Assembly (NCBI RefSeq): GCF_000092925.1
Contig: NC_014217.1
Span: 4,278,001-4,342,000, forward strand
Length of the DNA stretch: 64,000 nt
Direction: 5' to 3'
Source: Ancylobacter novellus DSM 506
Lineage (GTDB): Bacteria; Pseudomonadota; Alphaproteobacteria; Rhizobiales; Xanthobacteraceae
The notes beneath the pieces are model-generated. The model saw nothing but the letters and a program-made list of their open reading frames with translations, was not told the DNA's origin and ran no database searches. The translations under genes were made by a program, and so were the position numbers. Below, piece by piece: positions 19,730-28,340 of this stretch; positions within the stretch are counted from its first letter, which is position 1, and every line of letters begins with the position of its first letter.

Positions 19730-20884
19730 TCACCCCCGCAGGCGCTTCGCCGCGTTCATGATGTCGAGCGCCTTGTCGTAGTCGGGCACGATGTCGTACT
19801 CGACCGAGCGGGCCATCTCCTCCTCCAGGCTGTCCCACTGGATGGCGTCGAGCTCCTCCTTGGTGAAGAGATCGAAGCAGGCCTTGTTGCCCATCTGCGC
19901 GACGGGGTTGAAGGTGCCCTCGGCGAACGCCACCGTGTGGGCGACATCCGGCGCCTGCACGTATTTCAGGAACTCCAGCGCCAGCGGCGACAGGTTCGGG
20001 TTGTTCACCGTCGAGGTGATCTCGATCCAGGCGATACCGCCCTTGCCGCCCGGCAGCGGGCCCTTCAGCGGGGTGATGCCGCGCAGCTCGGGATGGCCGT
20101 CGGCGCGGGCCGGCGAGACCGAATAGGTGCCGCCGGTCAGGTGCAGGTCGATCTCGCCGGAGATCAGCGCCTGGTTCATCGAGGCGATGTCGCCGATCAG
20201 CTTGGCGCCCTTGAAGACGCGCTTGGCGGTCTCGTCGAACTTCGCCAATTCCTCCGGCGTATGAACCTTGAACGGGTCGATGCCGGCGACGACGAAGATG
20301 TTGAAGACGTTCCAGTCGTCGGATTCGAGGATGCCGTACTTGCCGGCGAGCTTCGGGTCGTTGAACAGGTCCCAGCCCACCTCCTCGGCGGTCTTGCGGC
20401 TGACCTTGTCGGTGTTGACGACGAAGCTGTAGGGCCCGAAGCGCTGGGCCATGCCGATCAGGTCCTTGCCGTCGTCGCTCATCGCCCATTTGTAGGGCGG
20501 CTTGAAGCTCGGCAGCATCTTGTCGAAGAACGGCTCGAACTCGGCCTTGGGCAACGGCTTGATCAGCTTCTCGGGCAGCATCACCTTGCGCGCCCAAGGG
20601 TTATTCACATTGATCAGGTCCCAGGTGTTGGTCTCGCCGGCGCGCAGTCGGTTGATCATGGTGGGATCGTTAGTGAGGCTCTCGGCCTTCACCGTGGCGC
20701 CGGTCTTGGAGCGGAACGGGTCGAGCACCTGGGCGGAGTTGTAGCCCTCCCAGCACAGGATGTTCAGCTCCTTCTCGCGCGCGGCGAACGCCTTGTTGGC
20801 GCCCAGCAGCGGACCGGCGGCGGCGAGCGCGCCGAGCCCCGTGCCCATGCCCTTCAGCAGCGACCTTCTGGATATTCCGGCCAT
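19730..20884 (-). CDS. Polyamine-type ABC substrate-binding protein, Tat-exported
   Basis: A 384-residue periplasmic binding protein of the PotD/PotF group. The N-terminus has a twin-arginine signal (I-S-R-R-S-L-L-K-G then a hydrophobic stretch ending A-F-A-A near residue 35), so it is folded before export. The mature part starts KELNILCWEGYNS, the typical PotD opening. GAGGGA lies about 8 bases upstream of the ATG. It is the first gene of the nine-gene operon and would define the substrate, which is probably a cationic or amino compound; polyamine itself is not proven. Confidence 0.9.
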   Translation of the reverse strand: MAGISRRSLLKGMGTGLGALAAAGPLLGANKAFAAREKELNILCWEGYNSAQVLDPFRSKTGATVKAESLTNDPTMINRLRAGETNTWDLINVNNPWARKVMLPEKLIKPLPKAEFEPFFDKMLPSFKPPYKWAMSDDGKDLIGMAQRFGPYSFVVNTDKVSRKTAEEVGWDLFNDPKLAGKYGILESDDWNVFNIFVVAGIDPFKVHTPEELAKFDETAKRVFKGAKLIGDIASMNQALISGEIDLHLTGGTYSVSPARADGHPELRGITPLKGPLPGGKGGIAWIEITSTVNNPNLSPLALEFLKYVQAPDVAHTVAFAEGTFNPVAQMGNKACFDLFTKEELDAIQWDSLEEEMARSVEYDIVPDYDKALDIMNAAKRLRG

Positions 20885-21141
20885 CTCGAAGTCCCTCTGG
20901 ATTGTTGGCGCGGATGGTTTGCCGCCGCGCGTTCGATGCCGCACCGGGAGCGATCCGATGTGGTTCTTATGTTGGACTGTGTGTGATCCTAAACATTCTG
21001 TTTTGGGCTTTACAACACCAATTTTGCAGCGCAACGTGATGAAAAGGCAGGCAGCCCAAATCGACGGCATCCGTGCCGGCGCGGTGGTGCGCTGACCTGC
21101 CAAATCATTGATCAGCCAGAAAAATCGGGAACAGCCTGAAC
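20885..21141. promoter_or_regulatory. Divergent control region for the nine-gene operon and an SDR gene
   Basis: A 257-bp non-coding gap between divergent genes. The middle (20980-21040) is clearly A+T-richer than the surroundings. It contains an imperfect inverted repeat, CCTAAAC at 20988-20994 with GTTTTGG at 21000-21006 (one mismatch), a candidate operator for the DeoR-type regulator. I could not assign -35/-10 boxes with confidence. Confidence 0.4.
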
Positions 21142-21921
21142 ATGTTTACGTCGCTCGCGGGAAAGACCGTCATCGTCACTGGCGCCAGCAAGGGCATCGG
21201 GCGCGGCATCGCGCTGCGCTTCGGAGAGGTGGGGTTGAACGTGCTGGTGGTCAGCCGCTCTCTCGCCGAAGCCGAGAAGGTGGCGCGCGAGATCGGGCCG
21301 AACGCGTCGGGGCTCGCCGCCGACGTGACGAGCGAGGAGGAAACGCAGGCGATGGCGCAGGTGGCGCTCGACCGCTACGGCTCCATCGACGTGCTCTGCG
21401 CCAATGCCGGCATCTTCCCCGCCGCCAAGCTCGGCGCGATGACCGCGGCCGATTTCGACCTCGTCATGAACACCAACCTGAAGGGCACCTTCCTGTCCGT
21501 CTCTGCCGTGCTGCCGGCGATGAAGGCGCAGAGGAAGGGCCGCATCGTGCTGACCTCCTCCATCACCGGGCCGATCACCGGCTTTCCCGGCTGGACGCAT
21601 TACGGCGCGTCGAAGGCCGGCCAGCTCGGCTTCATGCGCACGGCGGCGATCGAGCTGGCGCCGTGGAACATCACCGTCAACGCGGTGATGCCCGGCAACA
21701 TCCTGACCGAAGGTATGGAGGGGATGGGCGAGGCCTATATCGCGTCGACCGCCGCCAGCGTGCCGATGAAGAAGCTCGGCAGCGTGTTCGACATCGCCAA
21801 TGCGGCTCTGTTCTTCGCCTCCGAGGAGGCGGCCTACATCACCGGCCAGGGCATGGTGATCGACGGCGGCCAGGTGCTCCCCGAGTCGCCCATGGCGCTC
21901 GACGAGATGGGCGCGGCCTGA
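21142..21921 (+). CDS. SDR family oxidoreductase (FabG-like)
   Basis: A 259-residue classical short-chain dehydrogenase. TGASKGIG is near residue 13, NAG at about 86-88, Ser in LTSSITG, and the catalytic pair in HYGASK near residue 155. The C-terminus ends with GQGMVIDGGQ plus a tail. Related proteins reduce 3-oxoacyl substrates or oxidise polyols. It is divergent from the nine-gene importer operon, so it could act on an intermediate of that pathway, but it may equally belong to the downstream dehydrogenase. Its substrate is undetermined. Confidence 0.88.
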   Translation: MFTSLAGKTVIVTGASKGIGRGIALRFGEVGLNVLVVSRSLAEAEKVAREIGPNASGLAADVTSEEETQAMAQVALDRYGSIDVLCANAGIFPAAKLGAMTAADFDLVMNTNLKGTFLSVSAVLPAMKAQRKGRIVLTSSITGPITGFPGWTHYGASKAGQLGFMRTAAIELAPWNITVNAVMPGNILTEGMEGMGEAYIASTAASVPMKKLGSVFDIANAALFFASEEAAYITGQGMVIDGGQVLPESPMALDEMGAA

Positions 21922-22066
21922 CGGGAGGCCGGCCGGCGCGCGTTCCGGCGCGGAACCGGCGAAATCGAGACCCAATTTCCTTCGGCGGATCGACACGCAT
22001 CGTCCCCGCGGCCGAGCACCTCGGCCGCGTCCGGGACCGCACGCGCTGCGAAGTCGATTTACAAAC

Positions 22067-22082
22067 TCATATCATAATACTA
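22067..22082. promoter_or_regulatory. A+T-rich operator-like site A
   Basis: TCATATCATAATACTA matches the core of the perfect palindrome at 30780-30795 in 13 of 16 positions and the start region of the GntR gene at 27591-27606 in 11 of 16. It lies 145 bp upstream of the dehydrogenase gene at 22228. The remainder of the 306-bp gap 21922-22227 is G+C-rich and shows nothing else I can name. Confidence 0.5.
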
Positions 22083-22227
22083 AATCGGCATGAGCCCTTC
22101 GACGTCCCACCGCCGGACCGGAGGGAAGGGCCTGCCGCCGCTCGTGCCGAGGCGCCGCCGCGTCGTCCGGCGAGCCGTCCCCGGCTGGCCGAATGCAGAA
22201 GGCGGCAGGAAGCCCGAGGAGACGCGC

Positions 22228-23331
22228 ATGCAGACCTACGAGATCGCCGTGATTCATGGCGACGGCATCGGCCCGGAAGTGTGCCAATCGGCGACCGACG
22301 TGATCGAGGCGGCGCTGGGCAATGGCAAGGTCCTCGAATTCACCGAATACCCGGCCGGCGCCGCGCATTTCCTCAAGACCGGCGACGGCGCGCCCAAGGC
22401 CACCATGGATGCCTGCCGCAAGGCCGATGCGATCCTGCACGGCGCCGCCGGCCTGCCGGGCGTCGTCCATCCCGACGGCACGGAAGCGGGCGTCGACATC
22501 GGCCTCGGCCTGCGCGTCCAGCTCGACCTCTACGCCAATGTCCGCCCGATCAGGCTGCGCGAGGGCATCGTCTCGCCGCTGCGCGGGCGCGAGGTCGGCC
22601 AGATCGACTACACCATTATCCGCGAGGACAGCGAGGGCATGTATGCCAGCCGCGGCGCCGGCGCGGTGGTGCGCGAGGAGATGGCGGTCGACATGCTGAT
22701 CGTCACCCGCAAGGGTATCGAGCGCGTCGTGCGCGCCGCCTTCGAGCTCGCCCGCAAGACCGGCGGCGCCCCGCGCGACGGCAAGAAGCGCGTCACCTGC
22801 TGCGACAAGGCCAATGTGCTGCGCAGCCTCGCCTTCTTCCGCCGCGTCTTCGACGAGGTCGGTGAGCAGTATCCCGACGTCGAGCGCGACTATTCCTATG
22901 TCGACGCCATGACCGTGCACCTCGTCGAGCGGCCGGACTTCTACAATGTGATCGTCGCCGAGAACCTGTTCGGCGACATCATCTCCGACCTCGGCGCCGT
23001 CACCGTCGGCGGCATGGGCATGTCGCCCACCGCCGAGCTCGGCGACCATCACGGCTTCTTCCAGGCCGCGCACGGCTCCGCGCCGACCATCGCCGGGCAG
23101 GGCATCGCCAACCCCTACGGCACCATCCTCGCCGGCGCGATGATGCTGCACTGGCTCGCCGAGCGGCATGACGATCCCACGCTCGCCGAGGCTGGCCGCC
23201 GCATCGAGGAGGCCAGCGCCCGCGCGCTCGCCGGCGGCGTGAAGACCCGCGACATCGGCGGCAAGGCGATGACCAGGGACGTGACCGCCGCCGTCATCGG
23301 CGAACTCGGCTCGTCGCTGAAGGTCGCCTGA
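22228..23331 (+). CDS. Isocitrate/isopropylmalate dehydrogenase family, tartrate dehydrogenase-like
   Basis: A 367-residue member of the metal- and NAD-dependent beta-decarboxylating dehydrogenase family. The opening EIAVIHGDGIGPEV and the active-site loop REDSEGMYASRG are typical of the tartrate/D-malate dehydrogenase branch (TtuC, DmlA). A Lys/Asp metal site is seen in NLFGDIISDLGA, and the C-terminal nucleotide region contains GSAPTIAGQGIANP. Expected reaction: oxidation of a 2-hydroxyacid with a beta-carboxylate, with or without decarboxylation. AGGAG lies 7 bases before the ATG. The operator-like site A upstream suggests control by the GntR regulator at 27598. Confidence 0.85.
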   Translation: MQTYEIAVIHGDGIGPEVCQSATDVIEAALGNGKVLEFTEYPAGAAHFLKTGDGAPKATMDACRKADAILHGAAGLPGVVHPDGTEAGVDIGLGLRVQLDLYANVRPIRLREGIVSPLRGREVGQIDYTIIREDSEGMYASRGAGAVVREEMAVDMLIVTRKGIERVVRAAFELARKTGGAPRDGKKRVTCCDKANVLRSLAFFRRVFDEVGEQYPDVERDYSYVDAMTVHLVERPDFYNVIVAENLFGDIISDLGAVTVGGMGMSPTAELGDHHGFFQAAHGSAPTIAGQGIANPYGTILAGAMMLHWLAERHDDPTLAEAGRRIEEASARALAGGVKTRDIGGKAMTRDVTAAVIGELGSSLKVA

Positions 23332-23368
23332 TCCCGCTTCGTCCGCCGGGCCGGCGCTTCGAGGCTTC

Positions 23369-24559
23369 TCAGCCCTCGAAGCGGGCGCGGCCGTTGCCGA
23401 ACTGGATCACCGGAGGGGGCACCACGAAGCTCTCGTCGAGATTGGCGATGTCGGGGCAGCCGATCTGCGCGAGGTTGAGGTCGATCTCGCGGCGCAGGAT
23501 CGACACCAGACGTTGCGCCCCCAGCCGCCCGAAGGCGGCGACACTGTAGAGCGCGGCGCGGCCGAGCAGGCAGATGTCCACGCCCATCGCCATCGCCATC
23601 AGCATGTCGGTGCCGCGGCGGAAGCCGCTGTCCATGATGATGGTCTGCTCCGGCGCCGCCGCGCGGATGGCGGGGAGCACCTCGAGCGGGGCGGGGGCGC
23701 TGTCGAGCTGGCGCCCGCCATGGTTGGAGACATAGAGCCCGTTGGCGCCGAGCTCGGCCGCCTGGCGGGCGTCGTCGGGATGCAGCACGCCCTTGATGAC
23801 GAGATTGCCCGGCCAGATCTTGCGCATGTGCTCGAAGTCCCGCCAGGTCTGGTCGGGTGTCGGGAGCTGCGTGCCGAAGAAGTCCGCCACCTCGTCCGGG
23901 GTGGCGTTCGGCGGCGCATAGGCTTTGAAGCTGCCCATCAGCGGCATGCCGCCGCTGCACACATAGTCCCAGGTCCAGCGCGGATGGGTCAGGCCGTCGA
24001 AGACCAGCGAGGCGGTCTTGCGCAGCGGGCGCGAGAAGCCGTTGCGCATGTTGCGCTCGCGGTTCGGCGCCACCGGCACGTCGGCGGTGATCACCAGCGT
24101 CTCGACGCCGCAATCCTTCGCCCGGCCGATGAGCGAGTCGGCGATTGCGCGGTCGCGCGTGGTGTAGAGCTGGAACCACAGATTGCCGCGCGCGAGCCGG
24201 GTGGCCTCCTCCACCGTGTTGTTGCCGGCGGTCGACAGCAGGAAGGGCAGGTTGGCCTCGCCCGCGGTCTCGGCCAGGAGCCCCTCCGCGCCGGGGCGCC
24301 AGAGGTCCGGCGTGCCAGTCGGGCAGAAGCCGAAGGGGCTGTCATAGGTCCTGCCGAAGACGGTGGTCTTCTGGCTGCGCTGGGACACGTCGACGAAATA
24401 GCGCGGCAGCAGGCGGCACTGGCTGAAGATGCGCTCGTTGCGGGCGATGCCGTGCTCGCCCTCGACGCCACCCTCGATGAAGTCGAACACCACGCGCGGC
24501 AGCCGGCGCTTCGCTGCCTTGCGCATGTCCTCGGCGGTGATCATCCTCTCGATCTTCAT
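23369..24559 (-). CDS. FMN-dependent alpha-hydroxyacid oxidase/dehydrogenase
   Basis: A 396-residue TIM-barrel flavoprotein of the lactate/glycolate oxidase and mandelate dehydrogenase family. The catalytic His is in VSNHGGRQLD near residue 277, with the following Arg binding the carboxylate. The substrate Tyr is in W-F-Q-L-Y-T-T-R-D, the FMN phosphate site in DSGFRRGTDMLMAMAMG. It oxidises an L-2-hydroxyacid to the 2-oxoacid, with electrons going to oxygen or a quinone. No membrane segment is obvious, although some homologues are membrane-bound. It is divergent from a GntR regulator at 24793 across a gap with a 21-bp perfect inverted repeat. Confidence 0.9.
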   Translation of the reverse strand: MKIERMITAEDMRKAAKRRLPRVVFDFIEGGVEGEHGIARNERIFSQCRLLPRYFVDVSQRSQKTTVFGRTYDSPFGFCPTGTPDLWRPGAEGLLAETAGEANLPFLLSTAGNNTVEEATRLARGNLWFQLYTTRDRAIADSLIGRAKDCGVETLVITADVPVAPNRERNMRNGFSRPLRKTASLVFDGLTHPRWTWDYVCSGGMPLMGSFKAYAPPNATPDEVADFFGTQLPTPDQTWRDFEHMRKIWPGNLVIKGVLHPDDARQAAELGANGLYVSNHGGRQLDSAPAPLEVLPAIRAAAPEQTIIMDSGFRRGTDMLMAMAMGVDICLLGRAALYSVAAFGRLGAQRLVSILRREIDLNLAQIGCPDIANLDESFVVPPPVIQFGNGRARFEG

Positions 24560-24642
24560 ATGTCGACACTCAATGCGCTATACGGCTGCTTTCTGCCGAA
24601 ATTATCGTCGATAGAACATAATAAAGTCGACAGATAATATCG

Positions 24643-24687
24643 TCCCAAACCATTGACATCTAGAAACTAGATGTCAATGGTTTGGGA
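24643..24687. promoter_or_regulatory. Perfect 21-bp inverted repeat, probable operator or hairpin
   Basis: Arms at 24643-24663 and 24667-24687 are perfect reverse complements separated by AAA. Each arm carries TTGACA. It lies in the 233-bp gap between the divergent hydroxyacid oxidase and GntR genes. The same gap carries TGTCGACA at 24561-24568 and AGTCGACA at 24625-24632. Most of the gap is A+T-rich, as expected for a divergent promoter region. Either GntR binding or a transcribed hairpin could explain the symmetry. Confidence 0.7.
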
Positions 24688-24792
24688 TCAAAAATGCGAT
24701 CCGCACCGTTCGACGCCGCGATTGAGCGTCCTCGCGCGAAGGGTATAAAGGTCCGTCGAGTGCCGGATGCCGGCGAAGGAAACGGAGCAAGG

Positions 24793-25602
24793 ATGGAAGG
24801 CGAGAGCGCGGACCGGCCGCGAAACGAGCGCAGGCGCGGGGCGGTTCCCCTTGCGCCGCTGCGGCTGCCGAGCCGCGGGCAGGCGCGCGGCGCCACCGAG
24901 GAGGTCATCGCCCGCATCAACGCGATGATCAGCGACAAGGTGCTCTCGCCCGGCGACCGGCTGCCGGCCGAGATCAGCTTCGCCCGCCAGCTCGGCGTGC
25001 CGCGCTCGGCGGTGTCGCGCGCCTATGCCAAGCTGGAGGCCTACGGCCTGATCCGCACCGTGCCGCAGAGCGGCACCTATCTCGCCGGCATCGAGAGCGA
25101 TGCGCTCGGCGCGCTGATGTACAACGTGATGAACGCCAACTTCATCACGGTCGAGGCCGATGACATTGAGCACCTCTACCGCTTCCGCGCCTTCCTCGAG
25201 GAATCGGCCGCCCTGCCGCTGGTCCGCACCGCCACCGACGAGGATCTGCGCGCGCTCGCCGAGACGCAGGAATGGGTCAGGACCAAGATCCTGGAGCAGA
25301 ACGGTACCATCGAGGACGACCTGCTGTTCCACCTGAAGATCGCCGAACTGAGCGGGCGGCCCTTCTTCAAGTCGATCCAGCTCTTCATCGCCGTGCCCAT
25401 GGTCAACGTGTTCCGCCCGATCGAGAACAGCCGCCGCACCGAGGAGATGAACGAGCGCTGGCGAAACTCGATGCGCGAGCATGACGAGATCGTCGCTGCC
25501 CTCATGGCGCGCGACGAGGACCGTGTCCGTCAGGCCATCTGGACGCATTGCCGGAACTCGGTCGATTTCCGCTCCAACATGCTGAGGCACGGCGCCCCCT
25601 AG
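24793..25602 (+). CDS. GntR family regulator (FCD)
   Basis: A 269-residue FadR-subfamily regulator. The N-terminal winged helix runs over about residues 28-95 (EVIARINAMISDKVLSPGDR then LGVPRSAVSRAYAKLEAYGL). The C-terminal all-helical FCD ligand domain has the metal-binding pattern D-x-x-x-H with DLLFHLKIAELSG and a later His in REHDEI. I preferred the ATG at 24793, with GGAGCAAGG upstream, over a TTG 37 codons earlier that lies inside the inverted repeat. It probably senses a hydroxyacid and controls the divergent oxidase and the 2-hydroxyacid dehydrogenase 78 bp downstream. Confidence 0.9.
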   Translation: MEGESADRPRNERRRGAVPLAPLRLPSRGQARGATEEVIARINAMISDKVLSPGDRLPAEISFARQLGVPRSAVSRAYAKLEAYGLIRTVPQSGTYLAGIESDALGALMYNVMNANFITVEADDIEHLYRFRAFLEESAALPLVRTATDEDLRALAETQEWVRTKILEQNGTIEDDLLFHLKIAELSGRPFFKSIQLFIAVPMVNVFRPIENSRRTEEMNERWRNSMREHDEIVAALMARDEDRVRQAIWTHCRNSVDFRSNMLRHGAP

Positions 25603-25680
25603 AAATGCGCGCCGCGCGGGCATTGGGCCGATGCGCGTGCCTTCGCTTTGAAACCTTTCATTGCCCGCCGAGGACGCGCC

Positions 25681-26679
25681 GTGAGTGCTGAACATCCCGC
25701 CCGCCGAGACGTCACCATCCTTGTGCCCGGCACCACGCTGCATCCGCACGCGGTGGCGCGCATCGACGGCGCGTTCCGCCTCGTGCGCATCGAGCGGGCC
25801 GACCCGGCGCTGATCACGCCGCAGCTCGCCGGGCAGGTGCAGGGCGTCGCCGCGGCGTCGACCACGCTCGACGCCGCCTTCATCGACGCGCTGCCGAAGC
25901 TGGAGATCATCGGCTATTTCGGCATGGGCTATGAATCGGTCGATGCCGCCCACGCGGCGAGCCGCGGCGTCATGGTCACCAACACGCCGGACGTGATGAA
26001 CGAGGAGGTGGCCGACGTCGCCGTCGGCCTGCTGCTCTCCTGCGTGCGCGAATTCGCCAAGGCCGAGCAGTGGCTTCGCGACGGCAGCTGGAAGAGCAAG
26101 GGCAGCTATCCGCTGAGCGCGGCGACGCTGCGCGGGCGCTCCATCGGCATTTACGGCATGGGCCGCATCGGCACCGCCATCGCCCGCCGGCTGGAGGCCT
26201 TCGGCGTCACGATCGGCTACCACAACCGCTCGCGCAACGATTCCGTGCCCTACCGCTACTACCCGACGCTGCTCGACTTGGCCGCCTCGGTCGACACGCT
26301 GATCAGCGTCGCCCCGGGCGGGCCTTCGACCGAGAAGGCGATCAATGCCGAGGTGCTGGCGGCGCTCGGGCCGGAGGGCGTGGTGGTCAATGTCGGGCGC
26401 GGCAGCACCATCGACGAGGCGGCGCTGGCCGAGGCGCTGACCCGCGGCATCATCCGCGGCGCGGCGCTCGACGTCTTCGCCGACGAGCCCAACGTGCCGC
26501 AGGCGCTGCTCGACGCGCCGAACACGGTGCTGCTGCCGCACATCGCCTCGGCCTCCCGCCGCACAAGGCAGGCGGTGGCGGATTTGTGCGTCGACAACCT
26601 CGTCTCCTGGTTCGACGACGGCCGCCCGCTCACCTCGGTGCGCGAATGCGCCGGCCTTCCCACGCGGGCGTCCCGCTGA
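25681..26679 (+). CDS. D-2-hydroxyacid dehydrogenase (NAD-binding)
   Basis: A 332-residue D-isomer-specific 2-hydroxyacid dehydrogenase. The Rossmann motif is GIYGMGRIGTAIA near residue 152. The catalytic Arg is in V-N-V-G-R-G-S, the Glu in DVFADEP and the His in LLPHIASAS. Likely reduces a 2-oxoacid such as glyoxylate or hydroxypyruvate, or runs in reverse. GAGGA 6 bases before the GTG at 25681 decides the start. It follows the GntR gene by 78 bp on the same strand, and pairs logically with the opposite-stereospecific alpha-hydroxyacid oxidase on the other side of that regulator. Confidence 0.9.
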   Translation: MSAEHPARRDVTILVPGTTLHPHAVARIDGAFRLVRIERADPALITPQLAGQVQGVAAASTTLDAAFIDALPKLEIIGYFGMGYESVDAAHAASRGVMVTNTPDVMNEEVADVAVGLLLSCVREFAKAEQWLRDGSWKSKGSYPLSAATLRGRSIGIYGMGRIGTAIARRLEAFGVTIGYHNRSRNDSVPYRYYPTLLDLAASVDTLISVAPGGPSTEKAINAEVLAALGPEGVVVNVGRGSTIDEAALAEALTRGIIRGAALDVFADEPNVPQALLDAPNTVLLPHIASASRRTRQAVADLCVDNLVSWFDDGRPLTSVRECAGLPTRASR

Positions 26680-26697
26680 GAGCCACCGGCGGCCGCC

Positions 26698-27483
26698 TCA
26701 ATCGGCGAGGGTCAGCGCGCCGAAGCCCTCAGTGGCGATGGTGACCGAGGCCGCGGGCAGCGACACGGGCGTCGGCTGCACCAGCGAGCCGGCGAGCACG
26801 ATGTCGCCGGCGGCGAGGGCAAGGCCGTGCGAAGCGAGCTTGCCGACCAGCCAGCGCAAGGCTTCGAACGGGCGCAGCGCGTCGGCGGTGCTGCCATGCA
26901 CGACCTTGCCGTCGATCTCGATGAAGCCCGGCACGTCGCGCTCCAGCCGCGTCTCCCAGTCCGCGACCGGCGGGCCGAGCACGAAGGCGGAATGGAAGAA
27001 GTCGTCGGTGAGGATGGTGGGGATGCCGACATCGAGCGGCGCGCCGTAGCGGTTGTCGATGACCTCGCAGGCGAGATGGCCCGAGGCGATGGCGGCGCGC
27101 AGCCCCTCGTCCGACAGATCGCTGGTTCCGGTGAGCGGCCGGCCCATGACGAAGGCGATCTCGCATTCGAGCGAGGGCGCGACGAAGGGCAAAGCGAGCG
27201 CCTCGCGCAGAGTCGGCTTCCGCGTCAGGTCGTAGATGCCGGCATAGGCGGGCTCGGTGAGGCCGAGCGCGCGCTGGCCCTCGGTAGCGATGGAGGCGAT
27301 CTTCCAGCCGACGCGGTTGACGCCGCCGCGTTCGAGCGCGGCATGGATTTGCTGCTGCAGCCGATAGGCCGCTTCGATGTCCTTGGGGCGCCGCGCGTCG
27401 GAAAAGCGGTGCCAGTCGGGGCGGCGCCTGCGCATCTCGGCAAGCGCGGTCACATCGTCTGCGGGAAGGCTGGGCGACATCAT
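26698..27483 (-). CDS. 2-keto-4-pentenoate hydratase/FAH-fold hydrolase family
   Basis: About 261 residues of the MhpD/DmpH group in the fumarylacetoacetase-like fold. The metal-binding acid residues are in L-E-C-E-I-A-F-V-M-G and A-C-E-V-I-D-N-R-Y-G. The segment VGWKIASIATEGQRALGL is the substrate lid of hydratases and decarboxylases of 2-oxo-4-enoates. In a sugar-acid setting, members also hydrate or cleave 2,4-dioxo or 2-oxo-3-deoxy acids. Either of two adjacent ATGs (27483 or 27480) could start it; no strong ribosome site is visible. It is divergent from the DgoR-like gene, so it may share its control region. Confidence 0.82.
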   Translation of the reverse strand: MMSPSLPADDVTALAEMRRRRPDWHRFSDARRPKDIEAAYRLQQQIHAALERGGVNRVGWKIASIATEGQRALGLTEPAYAGIYDLTRKPTLREALALPFVAPSLECEIAFVMGRPLTGTSDLSDEGLRAAIASGHLACEVIDNRYGAPLDVGIPTILTDDFFHSAFVLGPPVADWETRLERDVPGFIEIDGKVVHGSTADALRPFEALRWLVGKLASHGLALAAGDIVLAGSLVQPTPVSLPAASVTIATEGFGALTLAD

Positions 27484-27563
27484 CCGGTCCGTTTCAGGAG
27501 AGGGCGCAAGGGCGGGTAGTTCATTCGCGCCGTGCCGCGAGGGGCAGCATCGGTGCCCTCGGC

Positions 27564-27606
27564 TTGACACCGGCGAGCAGTAACTCAGTATGATATTATG
27601 AATAGA
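27564..27606 (+). promoter_or_regulatory. Promoter with overlapping operator site B
   Basis: TTGACA at 27564-27569 and TATGAT at 27589-27594 with a 19-bp spacer form a recognisable sigma70 promoter. The operator-like sequence at 27591-27606, related to sites at 22067 and 30780, overlaps the -10 box and the ATG at 27598. AACTC at 27582 and GAGTT at the far end add outer symmetry. This placement suits autorepression by the gene's own GntR product. Confidence 0.55.
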
Positions 27607-28332
27607 GTTTCACCCGTCGTTCAGCGCTCCCTCAAACGGAATCTGCGCGAGCAGGTCGTCGACGAGATCGGCAACGAGATCGTTTCCGGCCGGCTGAAGC
27701 CGGGGGATTTCCTGCCGAGCGAGGATGTGCTGCTCGGCCGCTACGACGTCAGCCGGACGGTTCTGCGCGAGGCGCTGAACGTGCTTGCCGGCAAGGGCAT
27801 TCTCGACGCGCGGCCCAAGCGCGGCACAAGGGTGCGCCCGCGCTACGAGTGGAGCCAGCTCGACCCGGTGGTGCTCGGCTGGCAGGGGAACGCGCAGCCC
27901 GACGCCGCGGCGGAGGACGGGCGCGATGCGCTGATGGAAGTGCGCCGCATCGTCGAGCCGGGTGCCGCGGCGCTCGCCGCCCAGCGCGGCACGGACGCGG
28001 ATTTCGAGGCCATCAGGGACGCCTATGCCGCCATGGAGCAGGCCGGCGATTCGGCCGAGGCCTTCATGGAGGCGGACCTCGCCTTCCACACCGCCTGCCT
28101 CTTCGCGGCCAAGAACGACCTGCTGGCGCCGGTCGCGCATGCCATACGCTCGGAGATGATGGCGTCGCTGCGCATCACCAACCGTGATCCCGAGGCCAAC
28201 CGCACCATCGCGCTGCCCCTGCACAAGGCGATCCTCGACGCCATACTGGCGCATGATCCCGAAGCCGCGGCCGCGGCGATGAAGCGCCACCTCGACGACA
28301 CCGAGCAGCGCCGCTCAGCCGCGCGGAGCTGA
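27598..28332 (+). CDS. GntR family regulator, DgoR-like (FCD)
   Basis: A 244-residue FadR-type regulator. The winged helix covers residues 17-83 (VDEIGNEIVSGRLKPGDFLP then YDVSRTVLREALNVLAGKG), followed by the FCD domain with E-V-R-R-I-V-E-P-G-A-A-A-L-A and D-L-A-F-H-T-A. It heads an operon with dgoK and dgoA, so it is expected to repress galactonate-type catabolism. The start ATG lies only 4 bp after the predicted -10 box and has no Shine-Dalgarno sequence, so the message is probably leaderless; otherwise translation starts further in. The stop is 8 bp before dgoK. Confidence 0.9.
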   Translation: MNRVSPVVQRSLKRNLREQVVDEIGNEIVSGRLKPGDFLPSEDVLLGRYDVSRTVLREALNVLAGKGILDARPKRGTRVRPRYEWSQLDPVVLGWQGNAQPDAAAEDGRDALMEVRRIVEPGAAALAAQRGTDADFEAIRDAYAAMEQAGDSAEAFMEADLAFHTACLFAAKNDLLAPVAHAIRSEMMASLRITNRDPEANRTIALPLHKAILDAILAHDPEAAAAAMKRHLDDTEQRRSAARS

Positions 28333-28340
28333 ACCTCGCC

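Noticed and set aside
24653..24681. A sigma70 promoter using TTGACA in the left arm of the inverted repeat
   Set aside because: No acceptable -10 hexamer (AATGGT at best) lies 16-18 bp downstream.
24682..24792. A 37-codon N-terminal extension of the GntR protein beginning at TTG
   Set aside because: The TTG lies inside the 21-bp inverted repeat, and a good ribosome site precedes the ATG at 24793.
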